Assembly: GCA_002480085.1 (NCBI GenBank)
Contig: DKPJ01000006.1
Location: 1-64,000, forward strand
Length of the DNA stretch: 64,000 bases
Reading direction: 5' to 3'
DNA from: Enterobacteriaceae bacterium UBA7338
GTDB taxonomy: Bacteria; Pseudomonadota; Gammaproteobacteria; Enterobacterales; Enterobacteriaceae
The notes below the pieces were generated by a model, which was not told the origin of the DNA, searched no databases, and saw nothing but the letters and a program-made list of their open reading frames with translations. Of this stretch, positions 1 to 7,677 are shown piece by piece. The position numbers and the translations under genes were made by a program. Every line of letters starts with the position of its first letter. Position 1 is the stretch's first letter.

Positions 1-103
1 CGGTAGTGATGGCAGCGGTCAGGGTAGTTTTACCATGGTCAACGTGGCCGATAGTACCAACGTTAACGTGGGGTTTTGTACGTTCAAATTTTTCTTTAGA
101 CAC
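1..103 (-). CDS. tufA: Elongation factor Tu, 5' end only (partial)
   Basis: This is the N-terminal 34 codons of EF-Tu, the GTPase that carries aminoacyl-tRNA to the ribosomal A site; the rest lies beyond the left edge. Read on the minus strand from a GTG start, the product begins VSKEKFERTKPHVNVGTIG and runs into the P-loop GHVDHGKT, which matches EF-Tu exactly. The GTG start is the one used in E. coli tufA. It is the last gene of the str operon, 70 nt downstream of fusA, so this is the tufA copy rather than tufB. Confidence 0.97.
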   Translation of the reverse strand, partial: MSKEKFERTKPHVNVGTIGHVDHGKTTLTAAITT

Positions 104-122
104 GGCTATATTCCTTACTATA

Positions 123-148
123 GTGCTCTCCCCTTGTGGAGAGAGCAC
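123..148 (-). other. Stem-loop in the fusA-tufA intercistronic region
   Basis: A perfect 8-bp inverted repeat (GTGCTCTC/GAGAGCAC) with a 10-nt loop lies between the fusA stop and the tufA start. No T-run follows on the minus strand, so it does not look like an intrinsic terminator. It may instead protect or process the mRNA between the two genes; that role is inference. Confidence 0.55.
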
Positions 149-173
149 GGGACTTAGGTTTTAACCCTGCGGC

Positions 174-2288
174 TTATTTACCACGGGCTTCAATTACGGC
201 CTGAGCAACGTTGTTCGGCGCATCATCATACTTCAGGAATTCCATGGTGTATGATGCACGACCTTTGGTCAGAGAACGCAGCTGAGTTGCATATCCGAAC
301 ATTTCAGACAGCGGAACTTCAGCGTGGATCTTAACGCCAGTGACTTCAGACTCCTGACCGCGCAGCATGCCGCGACGACGGCTAAGGTCACCGATAACGT
401 CACCGGTGTTCTCTTCCGGCGTCTCTACTTCAACCTTCATGATCGGCTCAAGCAGAACTGGTTTTGCTTTCTTAAAGCCATCTTTAAAGGCGATAGACGC
501 AGCCAGTTTAAACGCCAGCTCAGAGGAGTCAACGTCATGGTAAGAACCGAAGTGCAGACGCACGCCCAGATCCACTACCGGGTAACCCGCCAGCGGGCCA
601 GCTTTCAGCTGTTCCTGGATGCCTTTATCAACGGCAGGGATGTATTCGCCAGGAATTACACCACCCTTGATGTCGTTGATGAACTCGTAACCTTTCGGGT
701 TAGAGCCCGGCTCCAGCGGGTACATGTCGATAACAACATGACCGTACTGACCACGACCACCAGACTGCTTGGCGTGTTTACCTTCGATATCGGTAACTTT
801 AGAGCGAATCGCTTCACGGTAAGCAACCTGCGGTTTACCGACGTTCGCTTCAACGTTGAACTCACGCTTCATACGGTCAACGATGATGTCGAGGTGCAGC
901 TCACCCATACCGGCGATGATGGTCTGGTTAGACTCTTCGTCAGTCCATACGCGGAATGACGGGTCTTCTTTCGCCAGACGGCCCAGAGCCAGACCCATTT
1001 TTTCCTGGTCAGCTTTGGTTTTCGGCTCAACGGCGATGGAGATTACCGGCTCAGGGAATTCCATACGCTCCAGAATGATCGGGTGATCCGGGTTACACAG
1101 GGTGTCACCAGTAGTCACGTCTTTCAGACCGATAGCTGCCGCGATGTCACCCGCGCGAACTTCTTTGATCTCTTCACGTTTGTTAGCGTGCATCTGAACG
1201 ATACGACCGAAACGCTCACGTGCAGTTTTCACGGAGTTCAGTACGGTATCACCAGAGTTAACCACACCGGAGTACACACGGAAGAAGGTCAGGTTACCTA
1301 CGAACGGGTCGGTAGCGATTTTGAACGCCAGAGCGGCGAACGGCTCGTCATCACTTGCGTGACGCTCAGCCGGGGTATCTTTACCGTCGTCCAGGATGCC
1401 GTTGATCGCCGGTACGTCAACCGGAGATGGCAGGTAATCAATGACCGCATCCAGCATCGCCTGAACACCTTTGTTCTTAAATGCAGAACCACAGGTTACC
1501 AGGATGATTTCGTTGTTCAGAACGCGCTGACGCAGAGCAGTTTTGATCTCTTCTTCAGTCAGTTCTTCACCGCCCAGGTACTTCTCCATCAGCTCTTCGG
1601 AAGCTTCAGCAGCGGACTCGATCAGGTTCTGGTGCCATTCTTCAGCCAGATCCTGCATGTCAGCCGGGATATCTTCGTATTCGAAGGTCACGCCCTGGTC
1701 GGCATCGTTCCAGTTGATGGCTTTCATTTTCACCAGGTCAACAACACCGGTGAAACCTTCTTCAGCACCAATCGCCAGCTGCAGCGGAACCGGGTTCGCG
1801 CCGAGACGGGATTTGATCTGACCAACAACTTTCAGGAAGTTCGCACCCATACGGTCCATTTTGTTAACGAACGCGATACGTGGAACTTTATATTTGTTTG
1901 CCTGACGCCATACGGTTTCAGACTGCGGCTGAACACCACCAACTGCGCAGTAAACCATTACCGCACCGTCAAGAACACGCATGGAACGTTCTACTTCGAT
2001 GGTGAAGTCAACGTGGCCCGGGGTGTCGATGATGTTTACGCGATGCGGTTCATACTGCTTCGCCATACCAGACCAGAATGCAGTGGTCGCTGCGGAGGTG
2101 ATGGTGATACCACGCTCCTGCTCCTGCTCCATCCAGTCCATAGTTGCCGCGCCGTCGTGAACTTCACCGATTTTGTGGTTTACACCGGTGTAGAACAGGA
2201 TACGTTCGGTAGTAGTGGTTTTACCGGCGTCGATGTGCGCACTGATACCGATGTTACGGTAGCGTGCAATGGGTGTTGTACGAGCCAT
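174..2288 (-). CDS. fusA: Translation elongation factor G
   Basis: EF-G is the cytoplasmic GTPase that drives ribosomal translocation and, with RRF, ribosome recycling. The 704-residue product has the E. coli length. The G1 motif AHIDAGKT is at residues 17-24, G3 is DTPGH near 88 and G4 is NKMD near 142. The EF-G domains II-V follow, ending in the usual ARGK. It is the third gene of the str operon (rpsL-rpsG-fusA-tufA), 93 nt after rpsG, and is expected to be co-transcribed from the rpsL promoter. Nothing unusual was seen. Confidence 0.99.
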   Translation of the reverse strand: MARTTPIARYRNIGISAHIDAGKTTTTERILFYTGVNHKIGEVHDGAATMDWMEQEQERGITITSAATTAFWSGMAKQYEPHRVNIIDTPGHVDFTIEVERSMRVLDGAVMVYCAVGGVQPQSETVWRQANKYKVPRIAFVNKMDRMGANFLKVVGQIKSRLGANPVPLQLAIGAEEGFTGVVDLVKMKAINWNDADQGVTFEYEDIPADMQDLAEEWHQNLIESAAEASEELMEKYLGGEELTEEEIKTALRQRVLNNEIILVTCGSAFKNKGVQAMLDAVIDYLPSPVDVPAINGILDDGKDTPAERHASDDEPFAALAFKIATDPFVGNLTFFRVYSGVVNSGDTVLNSVKTARERFGRIVQMHANKREEIKEVRAGDIAAAIGLKDVTTGDTLCNPDHPIILERMEFPEPVISIAVEPKTKADQEKMGLALGRLAKEDPSFRVWTDEESNQTIIAGMGELHLDIIVDRMKREFNVEANVGKPQVAYREAIRSKVTDIEGKHAKQSGGRGQYGHVVIDMYPLEPGSNPKGYEFINDIKGGVIPGEYIPAVDKGIQEQLKAGPLAGYPVVDLGVRLHFGSYHDVDSSELAFKLAASIAFKDGFKKAKPVLLEPIMKVEVETPEENTGDVIGDLSRRRGMLRGQESEVTGVKIHAEVPLSEMFGYATQLRSLTKGRASYTMEFLKYDDAPNNVAQAVIEARGK

Positions 2289-2381
2289 TTGATTCCTCTA
2301 TTGCCTTAGCGTTCAAGTTATGTAGCCCAAAGCGGGCAGCTTACATAAAGCGCCCGCTTGGTGACTATGACTCCGAAGGGA

Positions 2382-2852
2382 TTACCAACGGTAGTGGGCG
2401 AACGCTTTGTTGGCTTCTGCCATACGGTGAACGTCTTCACGTTTCTTAACTGCAGTACCTTTGTTGTCTGCAGCATCAGAAAGTTCGTTCGCCAGGCGCA
2501 GAGCCATGGATTTATCACCGCGTTTACGAGCAGCTTCAACGATCCAACGCATTGCCAGAGCATTACGACGAACCGGACGAACTTCAACTGGAACCTGATA
2601 AGTAGAACCACCAACGCGGCGAGACTTAACTTCTACAGTCGGGCGCACGTTGTCGAGAGCGACTTCGAAAGCTTCCAGTTCATTTTTACCAGAGCGCTGA
2701 GCCAGGGTCTCAAGAGCACTGTATACGATTGCTTCTGCAGTAGATTTTTTACCATCTACCATCAGGATATTTACAAATTTAGCCAGCAGTTCTGATCCGA
2801 ACTTAGGATCCGGCAGAATTTTACGCTGACCAATGACGCGACGACGTGGCAT
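2382..2852 (-). CDS. rpsG: 30S ribosomal protein S7
   Basis: S7 is the primary assembly protein of the 30S head; it binds the 3' domain of 16S rRNA and contacts the E-site tRNA. The 156-residue product (MPRRRVIGQRKILPDP...) has the common enterobacterial length, shorter than the C-terminally extended 179-residue E. coli K-12 form. In E. coli S7 is also the translational repressor of the str operon. The 95-nt leader before this gene carries sequence that can pair with its Shine-Dalgarno (annotated separately). The ACGGAG ribosome-binding site sits about 9 nt before the ATG. Confidence 0.98.
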   Translation of the reverse strand: MPRRRVIGQRKILPDPKFGSELLAKFVNILMVDGKKSTAEAIVYSALETLAQRSGKNELEAFEVALDNVRPTVEVKSRRVGGSTYQVPVEVRPVRRNALAMRWIVEAARKRGDKSMALRLANELSDAADNKGTAVKKREDVHRMAEANKAFAHYRW

Positions 2853-2859
2853 GGAAATA

Positions 2860-2942
2860 CTCCGTTGTTAATTCAGGATTGTCCAAAACTCAAAGAGTTT
2901 AGTTTGACATTAATTTAAAACGTTTGGCCTTACTTAACGGAG
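2860..2942 (-). promoter_or_regulatory. rpsL-rpsG intercistronic leader, probable S7 repressor target
   Basis: Two perfectly complementary heptamers flank the region. On the mRNA CTCCGTT lies just after the rpsL stop (2942-2936), and AACGGAG at 2866-2860 is the rpsG Shine-Dalgarno. A smaller hairpin, AAACTC-TTT-GAGTTT, sits between them. Pairing of the heptamers would hide the ribosome-binding site. In E. coli this interval is the known site where S7 binds and couples or represses translation. The pairing is read from sequence; the function is by homology. Confidence 0.65.
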
Positions 2943-2947
2943 AACCA

Positions 2948-3425
<478 letters not shown>

Positions 3426-3446
3426 GAAATATACAGCGATCTCGCC

Positions 3447-3734
3447 TTACCAGGCGATCTGAGCAGCATGTTTTACCGTCAGGCTAACAAAATCAGTATA
3501 GCTAACCAGCACGACGCTGTTCGAAATTTGACCAGAAAGACCGCGGGCATCAACGTCTTCCTGTAGAGCATGAACGGATATGGGGGCGGCCAGCAGTAAA
3601 TCAAGGTAGCGACTTCCCGTTACCGCCGCCGCTACGCCATCAGAGAGCAGCAGCAGGTCGTCACCCTCCTGCATCGTGCGCAGCAGCGTAGCGATGTCGC
3701 ACTGCCAGGGAGAGTGACGAAGAGTATGCAACAT
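3447..3734 (-). CDS. tusB: tRNA 2-thiouridine synthesis sulfurtransferase subunit TusB
   Basis: TusB is a small subunit of the TusBCD complex, which relays sulfur from TusA toward MnmA for 2-thiolation of U34 in Lys, Glu and Gln tRNAs. The 95-residue protein (MLHTLRHSPWQCD... ending TVKHAAQIAW) matches TusB (DsrH family) in length and at both ends. It lies 7 nt after tusC in a tightly packed tusDCB set just upstream of the str operon, as in E. coli. Confidence 0.95.
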   Translation of the reverse strand: MLHTLRHSPWQCDIATLLRTMQEGDDLLLLSDGVAAAVTGSRYLDLLLAAPISVHALQEDVDARGLSGQISNSVVLVSYTDFVSLTVKHAAQIAW

Positions 3735-3741
3735 AACAGCC

Positions 3742-4101
3742 TCAGAACGTCATGACGACGTCATAGCGATTTAGACACTCGCGCAGCGCTTCAGGTTCCA
3801 GCGGCCGGGCATCAAGAATAAAAGAGGTTGAGGCGCTCAGCCCGCGCTCGCGCAGCGAGGCCGCGCACAGCCAGAGCCGTTCGATATCATAGAGCGGCAG
3901 CACCTTGAAGGTGGCGATGTAGTCGCGCGCCAGGATATCGCCGGGGCGCTGGTTGGCCAGCAGCTGAAAAACGCCGTCGCCAAGGAAGAAGACGCCAATC
4001 TCTTCGGTCAGGGCCGACATCGCCAGCAGCGCGTCCAGCCCTTCCCGTCCGGCAGAGGAGCCGTGGGGGGCGGAGTGAAAGACAAATGCCACGCTTTTCA
4101 T
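3742..4101 (-). CDS. tusC: tRNA 2-thiouridine synthesis sulfurtransferase subunit TusC
   Basis: TusC (DsrF family, DsrE-like fold) is a structural subunit of the cytoplasmic TusBCD heterohexamer. The 119-residue product opens MKSVAFVFHSAPHGSSAGREG, has the E. coli length and carries the usual glycine-rich N-terminal loop. Its ATG overlaps the TGA of tusD by one base (TGATG), which indicates translational coupling within the tusDCB operon. Confidence 0.95.
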   Translation of the reverse strand: MKSVAFVFHSAPHGSSAGREGLDALLAMSALTEEIGVFFLGDGVFQLLANQRPGDILARDYIATFKVLPLYDIERLWLCAASLRERGLSASTSFILDARPLEPEALRECLNRYDVVMTF

Positions 4102-4487
4102 CAGAACTGTACCACGCGATCGCAGGTTAAGGCGGCCTCGGCCAACGCACCTAAGCCGCTGAGCATAAAGCCCGGCTGAAGATTGGCTCCTGCCAGTCCG
4201 GCTCGCTGGGCCTCGATCTCATCGGTTACGCCACGCCGCAGCGCTGCCGCAACGCAGATATGCAGCTCAACCTGGTGCTCAAGGTGCAGCGCCTGCCAGG
4301 CACGAACCAGATCGAACTCGTCGCTGGCGGGGGCAGTAAGCTGGTTAGCGTTATAGACCCCTTCGCGATAGAAGAAGACGCTCGCCAGCTCGTGGCCCGC
4401 CGCCAGTAGCGCCTGGGCAAACTGCCACGCGCTGCTGGCCTGCTGCGTGCCGTAGGCCGGTCCCGTCACCAGTAGGGCAAAGCGCAT
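4101..4487 (-). CDS. tusD: tRNA 2-thiouridine synthesis sulfurtransferase subunit TusD
   Basis: TusD is the catalytic subunit of TusBCD; its conserved cysteine accepts persulfide sulfur from TusA and hands it on through TusE. The 128-residue protein has the DsrE-type start MRFALLVTGPAYGTQQASSA and the expected cysteine at position 78 in HICVAAALRRG. Its start codon overlaps the yheO stop by one base (TAATG), so yheO-tusDCB reads as one transcription unit. Confidence 0.96.
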   Translation of the reverse strand: MRFALLVTGPAYGTQQASSAWQFAQALLAAGHELASVFFYREGVYNANQLTAPASDEFDLVRAWQALHLEHQVELHICVAAALRRGVTDEIEAQRAGLAGANLQPGFMLSGLGALAEAALTCDRVVQF

Positions 4488-5209
4488 TACTTATCCTGCC
4501 CCTGGAAATCACCGCTCTTAAACTGGCGGATGTAGAGGTAGACCGTGTGCTTGGAGATATTCAGTCGATCGGCAACCTGGTTAATCGCATCCTTGATATC
4601 GAAGATGCCTTTTTCGTAGAGGTTCAGCACGATCTGACGGTTTTTTGCATTGTTCGAGACGTTGCGATCGGCGTTCACCTCTTCAATGGTGAACTCCAGG
4701 GTCTGCATCACCAGGTCGTCCACCGAGGAGGCAAAGTTCACGGCGGAGCCAACGTCCGGTGTCTCCGGCGGAATAAAGGTGTTCATAATCTGCGAGAAAG
4801 GAACATCAAGGTTCATGTTGATGCACAGCAGGCCAATGACCCGGTGTTCGCGGTTACGGATAGCGATAGTAACCGACTTCATCAGCACGCCGCTCTTGGC
4901 GCGGGTGAAGTAGCACTTGGAGACGCTGCTGTCTGCGCCGGTCATGTCGTGCAGCATGCGCAGGGCAAGGTCGGTAATTGGCGAGCCAATCTTACGCCCG
5001 GTGTGTTCACCGTTGGCAATACGGATGGCGGAGCATTTGAGATCCTGCAAGGAGTGCAGGACGATTTCACAGTGGGCACCAATGAGCATCGCTAACCCAT
5101 CGACCACCGCTTCGTAGGATTTCAGGATATCGAAGTCGGTCTGATCAAAAGGCCGTTGATCCAGCAGATCAAGCTCGCTGGTTTCGTTGGTTAATAGCGA
5201 CCTGGACAT
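4487..5209 (-). CDS. yheO: YheO, PAS-like/YheO-domain transcriptional regulator
   Basis: This is a predicted DNA-binding regulator of unknown target. An N-terminal YheO/PAS-like sensing domain covers roughly residues 20-135. A C-terminal helix-turn-helix (INQVADRLNISKHTVYLYIRQ) covers about 205-230. I start at ATG 5209 (MSRSLLTNETSELD, 240 residues) because AAGGAG lies at the right distance upstream. A GTG four codons earlier would overlap that site. It heads the tus genes, so regulation of tRNA thiolation is possible but unproven. Confidence 0.93.
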   Translation of the reverse strand: MSRSLLTNETSELDLLDQRPFDQTDFDILKSYEAVVDGLAMLIGAHCEIVLHSLQDLKCSAIRIANGEHTGRKIGSPITDLALRMLHDMTGADSSVSKCYFTRAKSGVLMKSVTIAIRNREHRVIGLLCINMNLDVPFSQIMNTFIPPETPDVGSAVNFASSVDDLVMQTLEFTIEEVNADRNVSNNAKNRQIVLNLYEKGIFDIKDAINQVADRLNISKHTVYLYIRQFKSGDFQGQDK

Positions 5210-5335
5210 GAAAAAAAACACTCCTTTTCAGGAGCCTGTCGTTATGTTTTCAGGGCAGGCTCATCATTTACAGGGACATCTAAATTAATACAGCGCCTAT
5301 AGCGCTTTCCAGTGTTAATTATATCTGCCCTGTAA

Positions 5336-5365
5336 TAAAAAACCGCCGCCTGGTCAGGCGGCGGC
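5336..5365 (-). terminator. Rho-independent terminator after fkpA
   Basis: On the minus strand a 9-bp G+C-only-type stem (CCGCCGCCT/AGGCGGCGG on the plus strand, loop GGTC) is followed by TTTTTT. It begins 11 nt after the fkpA stop and is a canonical intrinsic terminator. Confidence 0.93.
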
Positions 5366-5375
5366 TCTCAGCGTC

Positions 5376-6206
5376 TTACTTTTTATCCGCTGCGGCAGGT
5401 TGCTCTGCCGGTGCTGCCGCTTCCGCCTTCGGCTGCGCGTCCGCTTTCGGTGCCGGTTTGATATCCAGCAGCTCTACGTCGAAGACCAGCGTAGAGTTAG
5501 CCGGGATGCCCGGAACGCCGGTTTTACCGTAGGCCAGCGCCGGTGGGATCACCAGCTTAATCTTGCCGCCTTTCTTGATGTTTTTCAGGCCTTCGGTCCA
5601 GCCTGGGATCACGCCATCAAGACGGAAGGAGAGCGGCTCACCGCGGGTATAGGAGTTATCAAACTCTTTACCGTCAATCAGCGTACCTTTGTAGTTAACG
5701 ACCACGGTGTCGCTATCTTTCGGTGCGTCGCCGGTACCCTCTTTCTCTACTTTGTAGAGCAGGCCGGTAGAGGAGGTTTTCACATCCTTCTCTTTAGCAA
5801 AGGTGTCGCGGAAGGCTTTGCCCTTGGTTTCGTTCTCAGTCGCGTCCTTCTCCATCTTCTCCTGAGCGGCGCCCTTCACGCGTGCTTCAAAGGCCTGCAG
5901 AGTCTGTTCGATCTCCTGGTCAGAGAGCTTGCTCTTATTGGCGAAAGCGTCCTGAACACCTGCAATCAGCTGAGCCTGATCCAGTTTAATGCCCAGCTTC
6001 TCCTGCTCTTTCAGGGAGTTTTCCATATAACGACCCAGTGACGCGCCCAGCGCATAGGCTGATTTTTGGTCGTCATTCTTGAATGCCGCTTTGCTGTCGG
6101 TGGTCGCCGGGGCTTTAGCCGGGGCGTCAGCAGCGAAAGAGAGAGGTGCATTCAGCGCAACGGCCATCGTGGTCGCCAGCAGCGTGACTTTAAACAGTGA
6201 TTTCAT
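5376..6206 (-). CDS. fkpA: Periplasmic FKBP-type peptidyl-prolyl isomerase and chaperone FkpA
   Basis: FkpA is a periplasmic chaperone and prolyl isomerase that helps envelope proteins fold. The 276-residue precursor starts MKSLFKVTLLATTMAVAL with a cleavable signal peptide ending near LSFA-ADAP. An N-terminal helical dimerisation domain covers about 40-140. The C-terminal FKBP domain covers about 150-255 (VVVNYKGTLIDGKEFDNSY...GVIPGWTEGL...IPPALAYG), followed by an Ala/Pro/Lys tail. ATG 6206 follows CTGGAGA at a normal distance; eight upstream codons are rejected. A sigmaE-like promoter lies upstream. Confidence 0.97.
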   Translation of the reverse strand: MKSLFKVTLLATTMAVALNAPLSFAADAPAKAPATTDSKAAFKNDDQKSAYALGASLGRYMENSLKEQEKLGIKLDQAQLIAGVQDAFANKSKLSDQEIEQTLQAFEARVKGAAQEKMEKDATENETKGKAFRDTFAKEKDVKTSSTGLLYKVEKEGTGDAPKDSDTVVVNYKGTLIDGKEFDNSYTRGEPLSFRLDGVIPGWTEGLKNIKKGGKIKLVIPPALAYGKTGVPGIPANSTLVFDVELLDIKPAPKADAQPKAEAAAPAEQPAAADKK

Positions 6207-6316
6207 CCATATCTCCAGGGCCGGGGGCATGTTGCCCCAGGGTTTGCGTATTTGAAAAACGTACTATAAATCGTTGTGGGAGAAATCTATATAACGACAT
6301 CCCCGATTGTTGCCTC

Positions 6317-6347
6317 TTTTGAGACTATTTTTGTTTAAATTAGTTTC
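6317..6347 (-). promoter_or_regulatory. Candidate sigmaE promoter of fkpA
   Basis: On the minus strand GAAACTA (6347-6341) and GTCTCAAAA (6325-6317) are 15 nt apart, resembling the sigmaE pattern GGAACTT-N15/16-TCTAA/TCAAA. E. coli fkpA is a known sigmaE regulon member. The -35 element is imperfect, so the match is moderate. Confidence 0.5.
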
Positions 6348-6420
6348 TTAAGGTTGTCGGGTGGGCTGCACGGACGCGTAAAGTTGCGTAGAATCCGGGC
6401 TAAAACAGATGAGGTGAAAC

Positions 6421-6639
6421 ATGCAGGATATGACGCTGGAAGCGCGGCTGGCAGAGCTGGAGAGCCGTCTGGCTTTTCAGGAGATTACGATCGAGGAGCT
6501 TAACCAGACGGTCACCGCCCACGAACTGGAGATGGCCAAGCTGCGGGACCTGATGCGTCTGGTGACCGAGAAGCTGAAAGCCAGCCAGCCTTCCCACATG
6601 GCCTCTCAGTCAGAAGAGACGCCACCGCCCCACTATTGA
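6421..6639 (+). CDS. slyX: SlyX, small coiled-coil protein
   Basis: The 72-residue protein MQDMTLEARLAELESRL... matches SlyX along its whole length, including the ETPPPHY tail. It is almost entirely one amphipathic helix with leucines and acidic or basic residues in heptad-like spacing, i.e. a predicted coiled coil. Its biochemical role is not established; it is conserved beside slyD. A GAGGTGA ribosome-binding site lies 4-10 nt before the ATG. It is divergent from fkpA and convergent with slyD. Confidence 0.94.
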   Translation: MQDMTLEARLAELESRLAFQEITIEELNQTVTAHELEMAKLRDLMRLVTEKLKASQPSHMASQSEETPPPHY

Positions 6640-6660
6640 TTTTTAAAACCTGAGGCGTAA

Positions 6661-6689
6661 AAAAAGCGGGAGAATATTCCCGCTTTTTT
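6661..6689. terminator. Bidirectional terminator between slyX and slyD
   Basis: An A-run, a 7-bp stem AGCGGGA/TCCCGCT with a 6-nt loop and a T-run form an intrinsic terminator that can work in both directions, ending slyX (plus) and slyD (minus). Confidence 0.9.
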
Positions 6690-6691
6690 GT

Positions 6692-6769
6692 GCCCGGTGG
6701 CGCTTCGCTTACCGGGCCTACATGCCAGTGCTAAACCGTAGGCCCGGCAAGTTTACGCCGCCGGGCGTG
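6692..6769. repeat. REP/BIME, two inverted palindromic units
   Basis: Two head-to-head palindromic units (GCCCGGTGGCGC…ACCGGGCCTAC and GTAGGCCCGGCAAG…GCCGCCGGGC) lie just past the slyD 3' end. The same family recurs at eight other gene ends in this window. Confidence 0.85.
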
Positions 6770-6783
6770 GTTAGCTCAGACAA

Positions 6784-7371
6784 TTAGTGGCAGCCGCAAC
6801 CGCCGTTGCCACAACCGCCTTTACCATGACCGTGGTCATGATCGTGGCCGTGACCACCGCAGCAGCCGTCACCGTGTTCATGGTCGTGGCCGTGGTCGTG
6901 ACCGTGCGGACCGTGAACGTGGCCGTGGGCCAGCTCTTCTTCGGTCGCTTCACGAATCGCAACGACTTCAACGTTGAACTTCAGGTTCTGGCCAGCCAGC
7001 ATGTGGTTACCGTCAACCACAACGTGGTCGTCTTCCACTTCGGTGATCTCAACCGGTACCGGACCCTGGTCGGTTTCCGCCAGGAAGCGCATGCCTACCT
7101 GCAGCTCATCAACGCCCATGAAGACGTCTTTCGGTACGCGCTGTACGAGGTTCTCGTCGTATTGACCGTAAGCGTCGTTTGCGCCCACCGCCACGTCAAA
7201 TTTGTCGCCAGGTTCGTGACCTTCCAGCGCGGACTCCAGACCAGAGATCAGGGAGCCGTGACCGTGCAGGTAGTCCAGCGGCGCACTTACCGGAGACTCA
7301 TCAACCAACACACCGTCTTCTGTACGTACCTGATAGGCCAGGCTGACCACCAGGTCTTTTGCTACTTTCAT
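6784..7371 (-). CDS. slyD: FKBP-type peptidyl-prolyl isomerase and metallochaperone SlyD
   Basis: SlyD is a cytoplasmic prolyl isomerase/chaperone that supplies nickel for hydrogenase maturation. The 195-residue product starts MKVAKDLVVSLAYQVRTEDG at ATG 7371; a longer in-frame opening to 7461 has no family support. The FKBP part with its inserted-in-flap chaperone domain covers roughly 1-145. The last 45 or so residues are extremely rich in His, Gly, Asp and Cys (for example GDGCCGGHGHDHDHGHG), the metal-binding tail typical of enterobacterial SlyD. Confidence 0.97.
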   Translation of the reverse strand: MKVAKDLVVSLAYQVRTEDGVLVDESPVSAPLDYLHGHGSLISGLESALEGHEPGDKFDVAVGANDAYGQYDENLVQRVPKDVFMGVDELQVGMRFLAETDQGPVPVEITEVEDDHVVVDGNHMLAGQNLKFNVEVVAIREATEEELAHGHVHGPHGHDHGHDHEHGDGCCGGHGHDHDHGHGKGGCGNGGCGCH

Positions 7372-7465
7372 GATATCTCCTGAGCGTGGGAAAATTACTG
7401 GCGCAGATTGTAACGGAATTCTGCCCCCGTGTACCCTTAAGCTTAAAAAAAGCTGGGACATATCG

Positions 7466-7666
7466 CTAGTCCGGATGAAAAATCCCGATCACTTGCTCAT
7501 CTTTGCGAACATGCTCGCGGGCCTCTTTATCCGCCTCGCGCATCTGATGGCCGCACTTAATACACTCAACAATATCGACATTATTCTCGCGCCACATTGC
7601 CAATGTGTCCTGCGCCTGGCAGGCCGGGCACTTTGCGCCCGCGATAAAACGTTTACGTATCGCCAT
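7466..7666 (-). CDS. yheV: YheV, small zinc-ribbon protein (DUF2387)
   Basis: The 66-residue protein MAIRKRFIAGAKCPACQAQD... carries two CxxC pairs (CPAC at 13-16 and CIKC at 35-38), as expected for one zinc ribbon. Family members have no proven function. It lies 11 nt after kefB on the same strand and continues the kefG-kefB-yheV unit, as in E. coli. Confidence 0.92.
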   Translation of the reverse strand: MAIRKRFIAGAKCPACQAQDTLAMWRENNVDIVECIKCGHQMREADKEAREHVRKDEQVIGIFHPD

Positions 7667-7677
7667 ACATTTAACCT

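Noticed and set aside
1083..2309. 408-codon plus-strand open frame opposite fusA
   Set aside because: It is the mirror of the conserved EF-G coding sequence; the translation has no family resemblance and no ribosome-binding site or promoter is evident.
6787..7383. 198-codon plus-strand frame opposite slyD
   Set aside because: The repetitive Val/Thr/Met composition is simply the reverse complement of the His-rich SlyD tail.
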